NCBI GenBank assembly: GCA_965204295.1
Contig: OZ241973.1
Span: 3,410,001-3,474,000, forward strand
Direction of reading: 5' to 3'
Length of the DNA: 64,000 bases
From: JAWKWH01 sp965204295
Lineage (GTDB): Bacteria > Pseudomonadota > Alphaproteobacteria > Rhizobiales > Rhizobiaceae
Part shown: positions 25,723 to 35,055 of the stretch, one piece after another
Layout of the letters: each line of letters starts with the position of its first letter
Position numbering within the stretch: position 1 is the stretch's first letter
The notes under the pieces: model-generated
The model's database searches: none
The model's input: the letters and a program-made list of their open reading frames with translations, nothing else
What the model was told of the DNA's origin: nothing
Program-made: the position numbers and the translations under genes

Positions 25723-26640
25723 ATGGCGCGGAAACCGACCGCAAATCGTGGAATCGACGCCATCGTCGACGGCGTTCTCACCGGCCGGCATTCCGAAAAG
25801 AGCGGCAAATTCGGCCGCGACGGCCTTTCCCACCGGATGCGCCGGCATGGGCTGGCAGCGAGGGGCGAAGGACCGAAAACGACAAACGGACGACTTGTTT
25901 GTCCGAGAAGTGCGAGTATCGATATGAAGAAGTTTCATGGGAGCATCGAGGAACTACAGGCAGCGGTTGAAGGCTGTGGCCTCAATGGCGAATGGTCCGA
26001 AAGGCCAGAAAATGGTTTGCACCTTTATCGGGCGAAGACGGGAGAAATGCTGAACTGGTGGCCGTCGAAAGGCACGTTGCAGTTTCAGGGCAGGAACCAG
26101 GATTCGTTTCGTGGGAGACTTGAGGGCGCCATGGGCGAACCTGTTGCGGCCCATGCCGCCGCCTCCCCCGCAGCGGCAAAGATATTTGTGGTTCACGGAC
26201 ACGACCGCGAAGCACAAGACCAGCTTGAGCTTGTCCTTCGCCGATTGGGTTTGGAGCCATTCATCCTCCAAAACGCCGATGGCGGCGGGAAGACGATCAT
26301 CGAAGCGCTTGAATTCAAAATCTACGAGGAGACGGCATTTGGCGTCATCCTGTTGACCCCGGACGACTATGGATACGCCAAGGCGGAAACGGAAGCTGAC
26401 CGGAAAGCGAGAGCACGTCAGAATGTCATCTTTGAAATGGGGATGGTCTTGGCTTCGCTTGGTCGGAAGCGCATGGCCATCCTTCAGAAGGGCGCTCTTG
26501 AACGACCGTCTGACACAGATGGTATCCTGCGCATTGAATTCAACGATCATGTACGCGAAATCGTGCCGAAGCTGGTGCAGCGTCTTCAGGCGGCGGGATT
26601 CGCGGTCACACCCGAAGCAGTCGCAGCGGCTTCGGCATGA
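25723..26640 (+). CDS. TIR-like nucleotide-binding protein embedded in the hsd operon
   Basis: 305 residues if translation starts at the ATG 5 bp after hsdS; a shorter form of 238 residues would start at the ATG at 25924. The C-terminal 150 residues are a TIR-like domain of the PF10137 type (KIFVVHGHDREAQDQLELVL, GGGKTIIEALEF, FGVILLTPDDYGYAK, QNVIFEMGMVLASLG, all family hallmarks). This domain acts as an NAD-degrading effector in CBASS and Pycsar defence proteins. Between lies a small domain (MKKFHGSIEELQAAVEGCGLN to about 26110). The first 67 codons (MARKPTANRGIDAIVDG...) are richer in GC and unrelated to the rest. ATGA overlap with hsdR. An abortive-infection role tied to the R-M system is inference. 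Confidence 0.8.
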   Translation: MARKPTANRGIDAIVDGVLTGRHSEKSGKFGRDGLSHRMRRHGLAARGEGPKTTNGRLVCPRSASIDMKKFHGSIEELQAAVEGCGLNGEWSERPENGLHLYRAKTGEMLNWWPSKGTLQFQGRNQDSFRGRLEGAMGEPVAAHAAASPAAAKIFVVHGHDREAQDQLELVLRRLGLEPFILQNADGGGKTIIEALEFKIYEETAFGVILLTPDDYGYAKAETEADRKARARQNVIFEMGMVLASLGRKRMAILQKGALERPSDTDGILRIEFNDHVREIVPKLVQRLQAAGFAVTPEAVAAASA

Positions 26641-29600
26641 ATTACGAACGCCCGCCCGCCGATCACCCCTACACAAAGGGCTTTTCCGAGATCAATGCGC
26701 ACCGCGAGGAAGTCGTCGAGACGCATCTGTGCAGGATGCTGGTGGAGCAACAGGGCTACCGCCCGCGCCGCAGCGAGGACTACGACCGCGCGTCGGCCAT
26801 GGACAAGGCGCTTGTCCTCGAATTCGTCAAGGCCACGCAGGCGGACGAATGGGCCGGGCTCGAAGCGCATTACGGCCCGTCCTCGGAAGCGGAATTCTTC
26901 AGGCAGATCGAACAGGCGCTCAAGCAGCGCGGGACGCTGGACGTGTTGCGCAACGGGCTGAAACTCGTTCCGAATCTGAAGTTCCTCCTCGCCGCCTTCA
27001 AGCCCGCATCCGGCGTCAACCCGGAGCTGGTGAGGCTGTTCGACGCCAATATTCCAAGCGTCGTCAACCAGTTGCGCTACAGTACGAAGAACGGGAACGC
27101 CATCGATGTCGCGCTGTTTGTGAACGGGCTTCCCGTGGCGACGCTGGAACTGAAGAACACGCTGACCGGCCAGACCTTCCGCCATGCGGAACGGCAATAC
27201 CGCAAAGACCGGCCGCCGGCGGGCGAACCGCTCCTGACCTTCGGGCGCGGCGCGCTCGTTCACTTCGCCGTCGATCAGGACAACGCGTCGATGACGACGC
27301 GTCTGCGAAACGGCGGGACGCGTTTCCTTCCCTTCAATCGCGGCAATGACGGCGGCGCCGGCAACCCGGACATTGCCGGCGAATTCCGTATCGCCTACCT
27401 CTATGCGGACCAGCCGGAGGGACGCGCCGTCTTTTCGCGCGATATCCTGCTTGACGCGATAGGCCGCTTCATCCATCTGGAATCCAGGGATGGAAAGCAG
27501 GCTCTGATCTTCCCGCGCTTCCATCAGCTCGACGCCGTCCTGAAAATGCTGGCGCATGCGCGCGTCAATGGCAGCGGGCGAAACTATCTTATTCAGCACT
27601 CGGCCGGTTCGGGCAAGTCCAACACCATCGCATGGACAGCGCATCGGCTGGTCACCCTGCATGACGAGAGCGACCGGCCCGTGTTCGACACCGCCATCGT
27701 GGTGACGGACCGTATCGTTCTCGACCGGCAGCTGCAGGGGACGATCGCCCAGTTCGAGCAGACGCCCGGCGTCGTGCGCAGGATCGACGGAACGTCACGG
27801 CAGTTGAAGGCCGCGATCGAGGACCGGGCCAAAATCGTCATCACGACGATTCAGAAATTTTCGACCGAACATCTGCGCGTCATTTCCGGTCAGGGCGCGC
27901 GGCGTTTCGCGGTGCTGATCGACGAAGCGCACGGATCGCAGTCCGGCAAGAGCGCTCAGGCCTTGAGCGATGCGCTCAGCCGCGAGGATGAAGAGCGCCC
28001 GACAGGGGAAATCGAAGACGTCATCGCGGAATACCAGCGTCGGCGCGGGCCGCAGGCGAACATCAGTTACTTTGCCTTCACCGCGACGCCCCGGAACGTG
28101 ACGCTCGAACGTTTCGGCGCGACGGGAGCGGACGGCCTGCCACGGCCGTTTCATCTCTATTCGATGCGTCAGGCCATCGAGGAAGGCTTCATTCTCGACG
28201 TTCTGCAGAATTACATGACCTACAGGGCCTATTACGCTCTGGAGAAGACCGTCGAGGACGATCCCGAACTGGATACGCGAAAAGCGCAACGAAAGGTCGC
28301 CCGCTTCGCCGCCCTGCATCCGACGGCTATCGGCCAGAAGACCGAAGTCATCGTCGAGCATTTCAGACGGCATGTCCGGAAGGAACTGAACGGACAGGCC
28401 AAGGCGATGATCGTCACGGCGAGCCGCGAGAGCGCGCTTCGATACTACTTCGCCCTGAACTCCTACATCGAAGACAAGGGCTATTCCGACCTGAAGGCGC
28501 TTGTGGCCTTCTCGGGAGAATTGCACGCCGATGGCGAGATCTTCACCGAATCCGGGTTGAACGGATTCAGCGAGACGGAACTTCCGAGGAAGTTCGACAC
28601 GCCCGGATATCGGGTGTTGATCGTCGCCGAAAAATACCAGACCGGCTTCGACCAGCCGAAGCTGTGCGGCATGTATATCGACAGGAAACTGGCCGGCTTG
28701 CAGGCGGTGCAGACCCTTTCACGGCTGAACAGGACGCATCCGCGAAAGGAACGCACCTTCATTCTCGATTTTCAGAACACGACGGATGACATCGGGAAAG
28801 CGTTCAGGCCGTTCTTCGGGGTCGCAACCATTGAAGCGGTATCCGACAAGAACCAGATTCACCATTTGGAGAGCCGCATTCGCACGTTCGGTTACGTCGA
28901 CGCCGATGAAGTGGAGCGCTTCGCGACGGGCTTCTTCAAGGGGAAGCTGTCGCCACGGGACCGCATCCGGCTTGAAGCGCTCGTCAGGAACGCGGTCGGG
29001 CGCTTTGCGGCCGACGACGACGAGGGCAGGCGGGAGGAATTCCGGCAACTGCTTAGAAGCTACAGGCGGTTCTACGGTTTCGTCGCCCAGATCGTGCGCC
29101 TTGACGATACGAACCTTGAAAAGCTCCATGCCTACGTGGACTGGCTGGATCGCATGCTCCCCAGTCGCGAGCAACCTCCCGAAATTGAAATCACGGATGA
29201 GATGCTTCGCCTTCAGGCGTTCCGCGTTGAGCGAAAGGAAGCCGGACGGGCGTCGTTGCAGGCCGGAGATACGGAACCGTTGACCGCCATCAGCGAATTC
29301 GGCGCGAAGCCCTATAGCGAAGACGAGGCCAGGGCCCTCTCGGAAATCGTCAGATCCTTCAACGAGCGCCATGGAACGCAGTTCACCGAGGAGGACTTCA
29401 TCCGTCTGGAACAGGTGAAACGGAAAGCTCTCGATGAAGAGATGACGGCGGTTCTGAGGAACAATCCGCCCGACGTCTCGCGGCCCGCCTTCATGAAACG
29501 TCTTCTGGAAGAGACGATCATGCAGTACCGGCGCGACAACAGTCTGCAAAACATCATCATGACGAACGCCGAGGACCGCGACCGCGTCTTCAACCATCTG

Positions 29601-29645
29601 TTCGGCAGGGCGTTGAGGGAGGTCCGCGATGCGGTCGATACATAG
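26637..29645 (+). CDS. hsdR: type I restriction endonuclease subunit HsdR
   Basis: 1002 residues; ATG at 26637 overlaps the stop of the TIR-like gene. N-terminal nuclease domain with the catalytic E-x-K motif in LELKN (about 27148), then a superfamily 2 translocase: Walker A-like QHSAGSGKSNTIAWTAHRL (about 27595), VVTDRIVLDRQL, the DEAH box LIDEAHGSQSG (about 27917), FTATPRNVTLERFG, and motif VI-like QTLSRLNRTHPRK. The C-terminal helical part, from about residue 760, contacts HsdM/HsdS. It is full length for the family, so the system looks intact. The gene ends 121 bp before tRNA-Pro. Confidence 0.95.
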   Translation: MNYERPPADHPYTKGFSEINAHREEVVETHLCRMLVEQQGYRPRRSEDYDRASAMDKALVLEFVKATQADEWAGLEAHYGPSSEAEFFRQIEQALKQRGTLDVLRNGLKLVPNLKFLLAAFKPASGVNPELVRLFDANIPSVVNQLRYSTKNGNAIDVALFVNGLPVATLELKNTLTGQTFRHAERQYRKDRPPAGEPLLTFGRGALVHFAVDQDNASMTTRLRNGGTRFLPFNRGNDGGAGNPDIAGEFRIAYLYADQPEGRAVFSRDILLDAIGRFIHLESRDGKQALIFPRFHQLDAVLKMLAHARVNGSGRNYLIQHSAGSGKSNTIAWTAHRLVTLHDESDRPVFDTAIVVTDRIVLDRQLQGTIAQFEQTPGVVRRIDGTSRQLKAAIEDRAKIVITTIQKFSTEHLRVISGQGARRFAVLIDEAHGSQSGKSAQALSDALSREDEERPTGEIEDVIAEYQRRRGPQANISYFAFTATPRNVTLERFGATGADGLPRPFHLYSMRQAIEEGFILDVLQNYMTYRAYYALEKTVEDDPELDTRKAQRKVARFAALHPTAIGQKTEVIVEHFRRHVRKELNGQAKAMIVTASRESALRYYFALNSYIEDKGYSDLKALVAFSGELHADGEIFTESGLNGFSETELPRKFDTPGYRVLIVAEKYQTGFDQPKLCGMYIDRKLAGLQAVQTLSRLNRTHPRKERTFILDFQNTTDDIGKAFRPFFGVATIEAVSDKNQIHHLESRIRTFGYVDADEVERFATGFFKGKLSPRDRIRLEALVRNAVGRFAADDDEGRREEFRQLLRSYRRFYGFVAQIVRLDDTNLEKLHAYVDWLDRMLPSREQPPEIEITDEMLRLQAFRVERKEAGRASLQAGDTEPLTAISEFGAKPYSEDEARALSEIVRSFNERHGTQFTEEDFIRLEQVKRKALDEEMTAVLRNNPPDVSRPAFMKRLLEETIMQYRRDNSLQNIIMTNAEDRDRVFNHLFGRALREVRDAVDT

Positions 29646-29766
29646 CTCACGCTATCCCATCGCCTCCCGTCCAACCCCGACCACATCCATCCCGGCCCGT
29701 CCATGGCGACCGTTTCCACAAATCCGGTTGACCGTATCGCCCAATCGCCTATAGTCCGCGCCGGCT

Positions 29767-29843
<77 letters not shown>

Positions 29844-30020
29844 TCGAAACCGGCTGTTGCAAACCCGCCATCCCGCATGAGCCGGTTAGGCGAGCAAACG
29901 GGCCGATGGCGGGCCGTCGGCGCCAATGGCGAGCGGACCGCCGATTTTCTCGCATCGGCGATGATATAGGCGCTCATTCTGCGGATTCCGGCACGAAAAC
30001 GATTGTTTACGCCGAGGGGA

Positions 30021-30536
30021 TCATCGCGCCTGATCGAGCAGGCGCTTGCACTCCAGCAGATCGAACAGCGTTTCCTGCAGCAGGGCGCGATTGTCCTTCG
30101 ACAACCGCTTTTTGTCCGAAGGTTCTTCGCTTGCGTCCTGTCCCTTGCCCAGACCGAGGAACCGGCGTCCGGTCTTGGCTTTCGTCCCGCCGACAACACC
30201 TTCCCCGGCCTCCGGCGCGTCCGACGCCTGGCGACTCGCCATGATCGCCTCGGCGGCCTCAAGATTTCCGGCGCCAAGCGCGACGACGTAGGAATTGCCG
30301 TTTTCACGCAAGAGCTTCTGAACGCCTTTGATCGTGTAGCCCTGGTCATACAGCAGGTGGCGAACGCCCTTGATCAGATCGACGTCGCCCGGACGATAAT
30401 ATCGCCGCCGGCCGCCGCGTTTCATGGGCTTTATCTGGGAAAATCTGGTCTCCCAGAAACGCAGCACGTGCTGCGGCAAATCCATGTCATCGGCGACTTC
30501 GCTGATCGTCCTGAAGGCGTCAGGATTTTTTCCCAT
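30021..30536 (-). CDS. MerR-family transcriptional regulator
   Basis: 171 residues, ATG start. MerR-type winged helix at about residues 8-75: FRTISEVADDMDLPQHVLRFWETRF, then KRGGRRRYYRPGDVDLIKGVRHLLYDQGYTIKGVQKLL (quoted in parts). The rest is a low-complexity linker and a C-terminal coiled segment (RALLQETLFDLLECKRLLDQ) that probably dimerises. No metal-binding cysteine pattern, so not a classic metal sensor. It is the partner gene found after ihfA in most alphaproteobacteria; its targets are not known. 93 bp separate it from ihfA. Confidence 0.88.
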   Translation of the reverse strand: MGKNPDAFRTISEVADDMDLPQHVLRFWETRFSQIKPMKRGGRRRYYRPGDVDLIKGVRHLLYDQGYTIKGVQKLLRENGNSYVVALGAGNLEAAEAIMASRQASDAPEAGEGVVGGTKAKTGRRFLGLGKGQDASEEPSDKKRLSKDNRALLQETLFDLLECKRLLDQAR

Positions 30537-30629
30537 GCGTCAACCCACCCATGCGAATCTGATTCGCCGCGTATTTCAGCGAGTTGCGTCGAGATATTCA
30601 ACCCCTGCTAAAGTAAGAACAGGGGAAAA

Positions 30630-30947
30630 TCAGCCGTTATTCGCGGCCTTTCGATGGCCGTCCAATATCCGTTCCTTGAGAACATTGGAGGCTTTGAATG
30701 TCATGACGCGGCGCGGAGAGATCGGAACCTCCTCGCCGGTCTTCGGATTCCGCCCGATCCGCTCCTTCTTCGAACGGACCTGAAACGTCGCGAATGAAGA
30801 CAATTTGACGGTCTCGCCACGCACGACGGCGTCGCATATTTCATCGATCACCATCTCGACGAGCTGAGCGGATTCGGTGCGCGACAACCCGACATTGCGG
30901 TACACGGCATCCGCAAGATCGGCTCGCGTAACATTTCTTTCCCCCAT
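30630..30947 (-). CDS. ihfA: integration host factor alpha subunit
   Basis: 105 residues; the ATG at 30947 is preceded by GAGG at a good distance, better than the in-frame upstream start at 30968. HU/IHF fold: NVTRADLADAVYRNVGLSRTES (helices), VKLSSFATFQVRSKKERIGRNPKTGEEVPI with the intercalating proline motif RNPKTGEE, and RRVMTFKASNVLKE. It forms the DNA-bending heterodimer with IhfB. Lies downstream of fabH as in other alphaproteobacteria (plsX-fabH-ihfA-merR). Confidence 0.95.
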   Translation of the reverse strand: MGERNVTRADLADAVYRNVGLSRTESAQLVEMVIDEICDAVVRGETVKLSSFATFQVRSKKERIGRNPKTGEEVPISPRRVMTFKASNVLKERILDGHRKAANNG

Positions 30948-31054
30948 GGACCTCTGCCTTACAATCAATAATTGAACAAACGATAGCGGTCGGGAGTTAA
31001 CTAAAATGCGAACCCGCGGTCAAGGAGCATCGGGCTTTTGAAGACGATTCGCGT

Positions 31055-32026
31055 CTACCACCTGAGCAGCGCCGCCCCCCAGGTGAATCCACCCCCCATC
31101 GCCTCCAGCATGACCAGATCGCCTCGTCCGATACGGCCGTCGCCGACCGCAGCCGCCAGGGCCAGCGGAACCGACGCCGCGGACGTGTTGCCGTGCCGGT
31201 CGACCGTGATGACGACCTTTTCGTCCGGAATGCCCATTTTCCTCGTCGAAGCGTCAATGATGCGCTTGTTGGCCTGATGGGGCACAAACCAGTCCAGCGC
31301 CGACAAGGGCAGCCCCGCCGCGTCGAAAACATCCTCCACAACATCCGTGATCATGCCGACGGCATGTTTGAAGACCTCGCGGCCTTCCATGCGCAGGCGA
31401 CCGACCGTCTGCGTGCTCGACGGACCGCCGTCCACGAACAGCTTGCTTTTGTGCGCACCGTCGGAACGCAGGCTCGATGCGAGAATGCCCCGGTCGTCGG
31501 GGATCCCCCTGCCCTCCCGCGCCTCCATCACGACCGCGCCGGCCCCGTCGCCGAACAGTACGCAGGTGGAGCGATCGGTCCAATCCAGTATGCGGGAGAA
31601 TGTCTCCGCGCCGATCACCAGAACCCGTTTGGCGGCGCCGCCGCGAATGTGCAGGTCGGCGGTCGCCAGGGCATATACAAATCCGCTGCACACCGCCTGC
31701 ATGTCAAAGGCGAAGCCGCGGTTCATCCCAAGTCTGCTCTGGATATCGACGGCGGTTGCCGGAAACGTGTTGTCCGGCGTTGATGTGGCGACAATGATCG
31801 TATCGATATCGGAGGCGGCAAGCCCGGCATGCTCCAGCGCGGCCCTCGCGGCCGCCTCGCCCAGAGAGGCCGTCGTTTCATTGTCCGATGCGATGTGACG
31901 CCGGCTGATTCCCGTTCGCTGAACGATCCAGGCGTCCGACGTTTCGACGATGTTTTCAAGTTCCGCGTTATCGACCGCGCGTTTCGGCAATGCGGAGCCG
32001 ACACCCCGTACAACTGACCTGATCAC
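31055..32026 (-). CDS. fabH: beta-ketoacyl-ACP synthase III
   Basis: 323 residues, GTG start. KAS III thiolase fold with the catalytic triad visible: Cys of QAVCSGFVYAL, His of WFVPHQANKRII and Asn of VDRHGNTSAAS. ATSTPDNTFPATA and the closing LEAMGGGFTWGAALLRW are typical. It condenses acetyl-CoA with malonyl-ACP to start fatty acid synthesis. It lies 12 bp downstream of plsX, so the two are one operon. Confidence 0.96.
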   Translation of the reverse strand: MIRSVVRGVGSALPKRAVDNAELENIVETSDAWIVQRTGISRRHIASDNETTASLGEAAARAALEHAGLAASDIDTIIVATSTPDNTFPATAVDIQSRLGMNRGFAFDMQAVCSGFVYALATADLHIRGGAAKRVLVIGAETFSRILDWTDRSTCVLFGDGAGAVVMEAREGRGIPDDRGILASSLRSDGAHKSKLFVDGGPSSTQTVGRLRMEGREVFKHAVGMITDVVEDVFDAAGLPLSALDWFVPHQANKRIIDASTRKMGIPDEKVVITVDRHGNTSAASVPLALAAAVGDGRIGRGDLVMLEAMGGGFTWGAALLRW

Positions 32027-32038
32027 CGAAATCCGCCC

Positions 32039-33133
32039 CTATCCGTTCGACGCCGCCGCTCCGGCATCGGAATAAACGCCGACGGATTCCGGCAACGCGC
32101 CGAAAATTTCGAGATCCGCGCGTATCTTGTCGAGCAGCTCGTTCCGAACCACGTCATAGCCAAGTTCGATCGCCGCCGCAAAGCCCTCGTCATCGGCGCC
32201 GCCATGGCTCTTCACGACGACGCCGTTCATGCCAAGAAACACACCGCCATTGGCCTTGCGCACGTCCATCTTCTCGCGCAGGCCGCGAAATGCGTTTTGA
32301 GCGAAGAAAAATCCGATCCTGGCCATCAACGTCCGGCTCATGGCCGCGCGCAGATACTCCGAAATCTGTCTGGCCGTACCCTCCGCCGTCTTGAGGGCGA
32401 TATTGCCCGAAAACCCTTCGGTGACAACAACATCGACCGCTCCCTTGCCAATGTCGTCGCCCTCGACAAACCCGACATAGCGCATCGATTCCAGATCGGC
32501 CGCGCGCAACGTCGCTCCGGCCTCCTTGACTTCCTCCTGCCCCTTGATCTCTTCCACGCCGACATTCAGCAGGCCGACCGTCGGATGGTCGATTTCGAAC
32601 AACGCCCGCGCCATGGCCGCGCCGAGTATCGAAAAATCGACAAGCTGCCGGGCGCCGGCGCCGATGGTCGCGCCAACATCGAGAACAACGCTTTCGGCCC
32701 GCAAATTCGGCCAGAGCGCGGCAATCGCCGGACGCTCGATGCCCGGCATCATGCGAAGGCAGAACTTCGACATCGCCATCAAAGCGCCGGTATTTCCCGC
32801 CGAGACGCAGAAATCGGCGCTGCCCTCCCTGACGGCCTCGATCGACTTCCACATCGACGAGACCCTGCGCCCGTGACGCAGCGCCTGGCTGGGTTTGTCG
32901 TTCATCCGGACCGCAACGTCGCAATGGAAGAATTCCGATGCGTCGCGAACGCGCGGATACCGTTCAAGATACGGATTTACGGCTTCTTCCCGGCCGAATA
33001 TGAGGAAACCGACATCCTCCCGGCGCTCAAGAACCTTGAGCATGCCGGGAACGACGACTTCAGGGCCATGGTCGCCCCCCATCGCATCGACGGATATTCT
33101 GATCACGCCCGGCCCGCCAAGTCTTCCCTCCAT
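32039..33133 (-). CDS. plsX: phosphate acyltransferase PlsX
   Basis: 364 residues, ATG at 33133. PlsX starts with ISVDAMGGDHGPEVVVPGML and shows the conserved SAGNTGALMA, LLDVGATI-like VLDVGATIGAGARQLVDF, NVGVEEIKG and GFSGNIALKTAEG. It converts acyl-ACP to acyl phosphate for phosphatidic acid synthesis. The plsX-fabH-ihfA-merR order is conserved in alphaproteobacteria. No rpmF gene lies between yceD and plsX here (only 93 bp). Confidence 0.96.
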   Translation of the reverse strand: MEGRLGGPGVIRISVDAMGGDHGPEVVVPGMLKVLERREDVGFLIFGREEAVNPYLERYPRVRDASEFFHCDVAVRMNDKPSQALRHGRRVSSMWKSIEAVREGSADFCVSAGNTGALMAMSKFCLRMMPGIERPAIAALWPNLRAESVVLDVGATIGAGARQLVDFSILGAAMARALFEIDHPTVGLLNVGVEEIKGQEEVKEAGATLRAADLESMRYVGFVEGDDIGKGAVDVVVTEGFSGNIALKTAEGTARQISEYLRAAMSRTLMARIGFFFAQNAFRGLREKMDVRKANGGVFLGMNGVVVKSHGGADDEGFAAAIELGYDVVRNELLDKIRADLEIFGALPESVGVYSDAGAAASNG

Positions 33134-33226
33134 TTACCGCCCCATCGGGTCGGGGGAAAATAGCCTTTTTCCGGCGACGCACAACCGGAATCGGGCAACC
33201 TCATCCAACCATGAGCGTTTTTTGGA

Positions 33227-33790
33227 TCAACGACCGCGTTTCAGTTCGGCCAGTTTCGCAAAGGGCGACTGTTTTTCGTCGCCGGTCACACCCGGGTCGC
33301 CGAAGGCAAGCACGGCATCGTCACTTCGCGGATATGGCTCGATCGCAAGGGCGAAAAATTCTTCCGCGATCGCGCCCACATCGATCTTCCCGTGACGAAA
33401 CGTCTCCGGGTCGTTCTCGGAGTCGGGATCGAAAATCACTTCCCCGGCAATCGGTTCCGGCTTCGCGGGCGCGTTATGCTCCGGAAGGAGCATGAGGTCG
33501 ATTTCTTCCTCAATCACCGAGCCAATCGGTTCCAGCGTCACCACACATTGCTGGGTGATTTGCGCCCTGACACGCCCCCGCACTCTTGCGCCGGCTCGTT
33601 TCCGGGGAACTACCGACAGGCGCGCTTCAAGAAAGCCGACATTGTAAAGCCCGTGGTCGCGAGCGAGCGCATCGCATTGCGACCTGTCCGCGTCGATCGC
33701 CACGTTCAAATCATCCTTCGGCAGGGCGCCTGCCCGGATTACCCGGGAAATCGGGCTCCTCCGTCCGGTCAAATTCGTTTCATCGGTCAT
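33227..33790 (-). CDS. YceD family protein (DUF177)
   Basis: 187 residues. DUF177 core in the middle: LSVVPRKRAGARVRGRVRAQITQQCVVTLEPI (quoted in parts), EEEIDLMLLP, and in the second half IDVGAIAEEFFALAIEPYPR, the family signature. YceD is linked to large ribosomal subunit or 23S rRNA processing in plants and bacteria; its exact job in alphaproteobacteria is unclear. The start overlaps the stop of the CBP3-type chaperone gene (ATGA), so the two are translationally coupled. Confidence 0.9.
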   Translation of the reverse strand: MTDETNLTGRRSPISRVIRAGALPKDDLNVAIDADRSQCDALARDHGLYNVGFLEARLSVVPRKRAGARVRGRVRAQITQQCVVTLEPIGSVIEEEIDLMLLPEHNAPAKPEPIAGEVIFDPDSENDPETFRHGKIDVGAIAEEFFALAIEPYPRSDDAVLAFGDPGVTGDEKQSPFAKLAELKRGR

Positions 33791-34335
33791 GCGCCGCCAT
33801 CTGCGTGAGCGCCAAACGAAACGCGACCGGCGAGAATTTCGCCGATATCGTTCCGGGACATCGCATCGTACAGACGAAACACCTGCTCCGCCAGCCCGTC
33901 GGCATGCGGCCAGTCCACATCGCCGGGCCGGATGTTTCGCGCCAGCGCTTCGGCGAGCGCCCGCAGATCTCCTTCATCCAGCGCCCGGCCATAGGACGAA
34001 GCCCGGCCATAGAACATTTTTGCAAGTTTCTTCATGCGTTTCGGTATGCCTATATCGCCGACCCCGAGTTCCCGCAACGAATGATCAATGTCCTTAAAGA
34101 ACATGTCGGTGACGTCCCGCGCCAGTTCCGCGGCGCTGCCTGTCTCGTTTTTCAGCCGATGGAGAAAGAGAAACATGTGAAGCGAAAGCATTTCGTAGCG
34201 ACCCAGCGGCGTATCCGGCACGTCCAGATCGGCGAAGTATCGCGGTTGCCGCGCGGCTGCCACGATTTCGGCGTAAAGTGCATCGGCGATAGCCCTATTG
34301 GCCCGCTTCGCCGAGCCGAACAGTCGCTTGAACAT
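33787..34335 (-). CDS. ubiquinol-cytochrome c chaperone family protein (CBP3-like)
   Basis: 182 residues, ATG at 34335. Matches the CBP3/UQCC family (PF03981): LYAEIVAAARQPRYFADLDVPDTPLGRYEMLSLHMFLFLHRL in the N-terminal half (quoted in part), DVTDMFFKDIDHSLRELGVGD and KRMKKLAKMFYGR, all typical. The mitochondrial members help assemble cytochrome b of complex III; the bacterial role is presumed similar. Divergent from bamE, with 142 bp between starts. Confidence 0.92.
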   Translation of the reverse strand: MFKRLFGSAKRANRAIADALYAEIVAAARQPRYFADLDVPDTPLGRYEMLSLHMFLFLHRLKNETGSAAELARDVTDMFFKDIDHSLRELGVGDIGIPKRMKKLAKMFYGRASSYGRALDEGDLRALAEALARNIRPGDVDWPHADGLAEQVFRLYDAMSRNDIGEILAGRVSFGAHADGGA

Positions 34336-34477
34336 CGGTTTCCGTCTCCCCTAACGGCGATTGGACGACCCGGTTCGCCGTAAGAACATCGAGGTTCGGG
34401 TTGCATCGGCGGTGAAGCTGGTTTACCGAGTTTTCCGCCGGTGCATGCGGCGGCCCTTTTGAACCTGTCTGAAGAAC

Positions 34478-34975
34478 ATGTTGGCAAATCGCAAGTCCGT
34501 ATTCGATGTGGCCCGTTCAGCGCCGGTGGTTCTGGCGATGATCGGCATTGCGTTGTCCGGTTGCAATGGCACGGAAATGCTGAATCCGACGACGACGCTG
34601 ACCCAGGGCTACATCGTGGATCAGGAGGCCCTGGATCTGGTTCCGGTCGGATCGAGCCGCGAACAGGTGCTGCTGGCGCTTGGAACGCCGACGACGACGG
34701 CGACTTTTGACAATAAGGCATTTTACTACATCTCGCAAAGGCGGGTAAAAAGGGCCGCGTTCATGACGGCGGAAATCGTCGATCGGCGCATTTTCGCGGT
34801 TTATTTCGGTGAGGACGAGCGCGTTGCGAATATCGCTCAGTACGGCCTTCAGGATGGCAGAGTTTTCGATTTCATCTCGAAGACCACGCCGACCGGCGGC
34901 ACGCGCGACAGTTTCATCGGACAGTTGCTGTCCGGTCTGAGCAGCGGCCAGGCGCCGACGTTGGGCCGACCCTGA
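34478..34975 (+). CDS. bamE: outer membrane assembly lipoprotein BamE (SmpA/OmlA)
   Basis: 165 residues, ATG at 34478. A signal peptide (VVLAMIGIALSGC) ends in a lipobox LSGC, so the mature protein is a lipoprotein. The BamE core follows: GYIVDQEALDLVPVGSSREQVLLALGTPTTT and FYYISQRR, ERVANIAQYGLQDGRVFDFI. It is part of the BAM complex that inserts outer membrane beta-barrels. The C-terminal tail (TPTGGTRDSFIGQLL) matches the alphaproteobacterial form. Followed by a strong terminator. Confidence 0.95.
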   Translation: MLANRKSVFDVARSAPVVLAMIGIALSGCNGTEMLNPTTTLTQGYIVDQEALDLVPVGSSREQVLLALGTPTTTATFDNKAFYYISQRRVKRAAFMTAEIVDRRIFAVYFGEDERVANIAQYGLQDGRVFDFISKTTPTGGTRDSFIGQLLSGLSSGQAPTLGRP

Positions 34976-35002
34976 ACCCGCAGGCCCAAACCGTGTCGTG
35001 AA

Positions 35003-35034
35003 AAAACCCGCGGAGATCGCTCTTCGCGGGTTTT
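35003..35034. terminator. bidirectional rho-independent terminator between bamE and hppA
   Basis: A-tract plus stem AAAACCCGCGGAGA (35003-35016), loop TCGC, and the complementary arm ending in CGCGGGTTTT (to 35034). The stem is essentially perfect with one G-T pair. T-runs occur on both strands, so it can stop both bamE and the convergent hppA. Confidence 0.9.
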
Positions 35035-35055
35035 GTTCGAGCGAATCGGGCCGCG

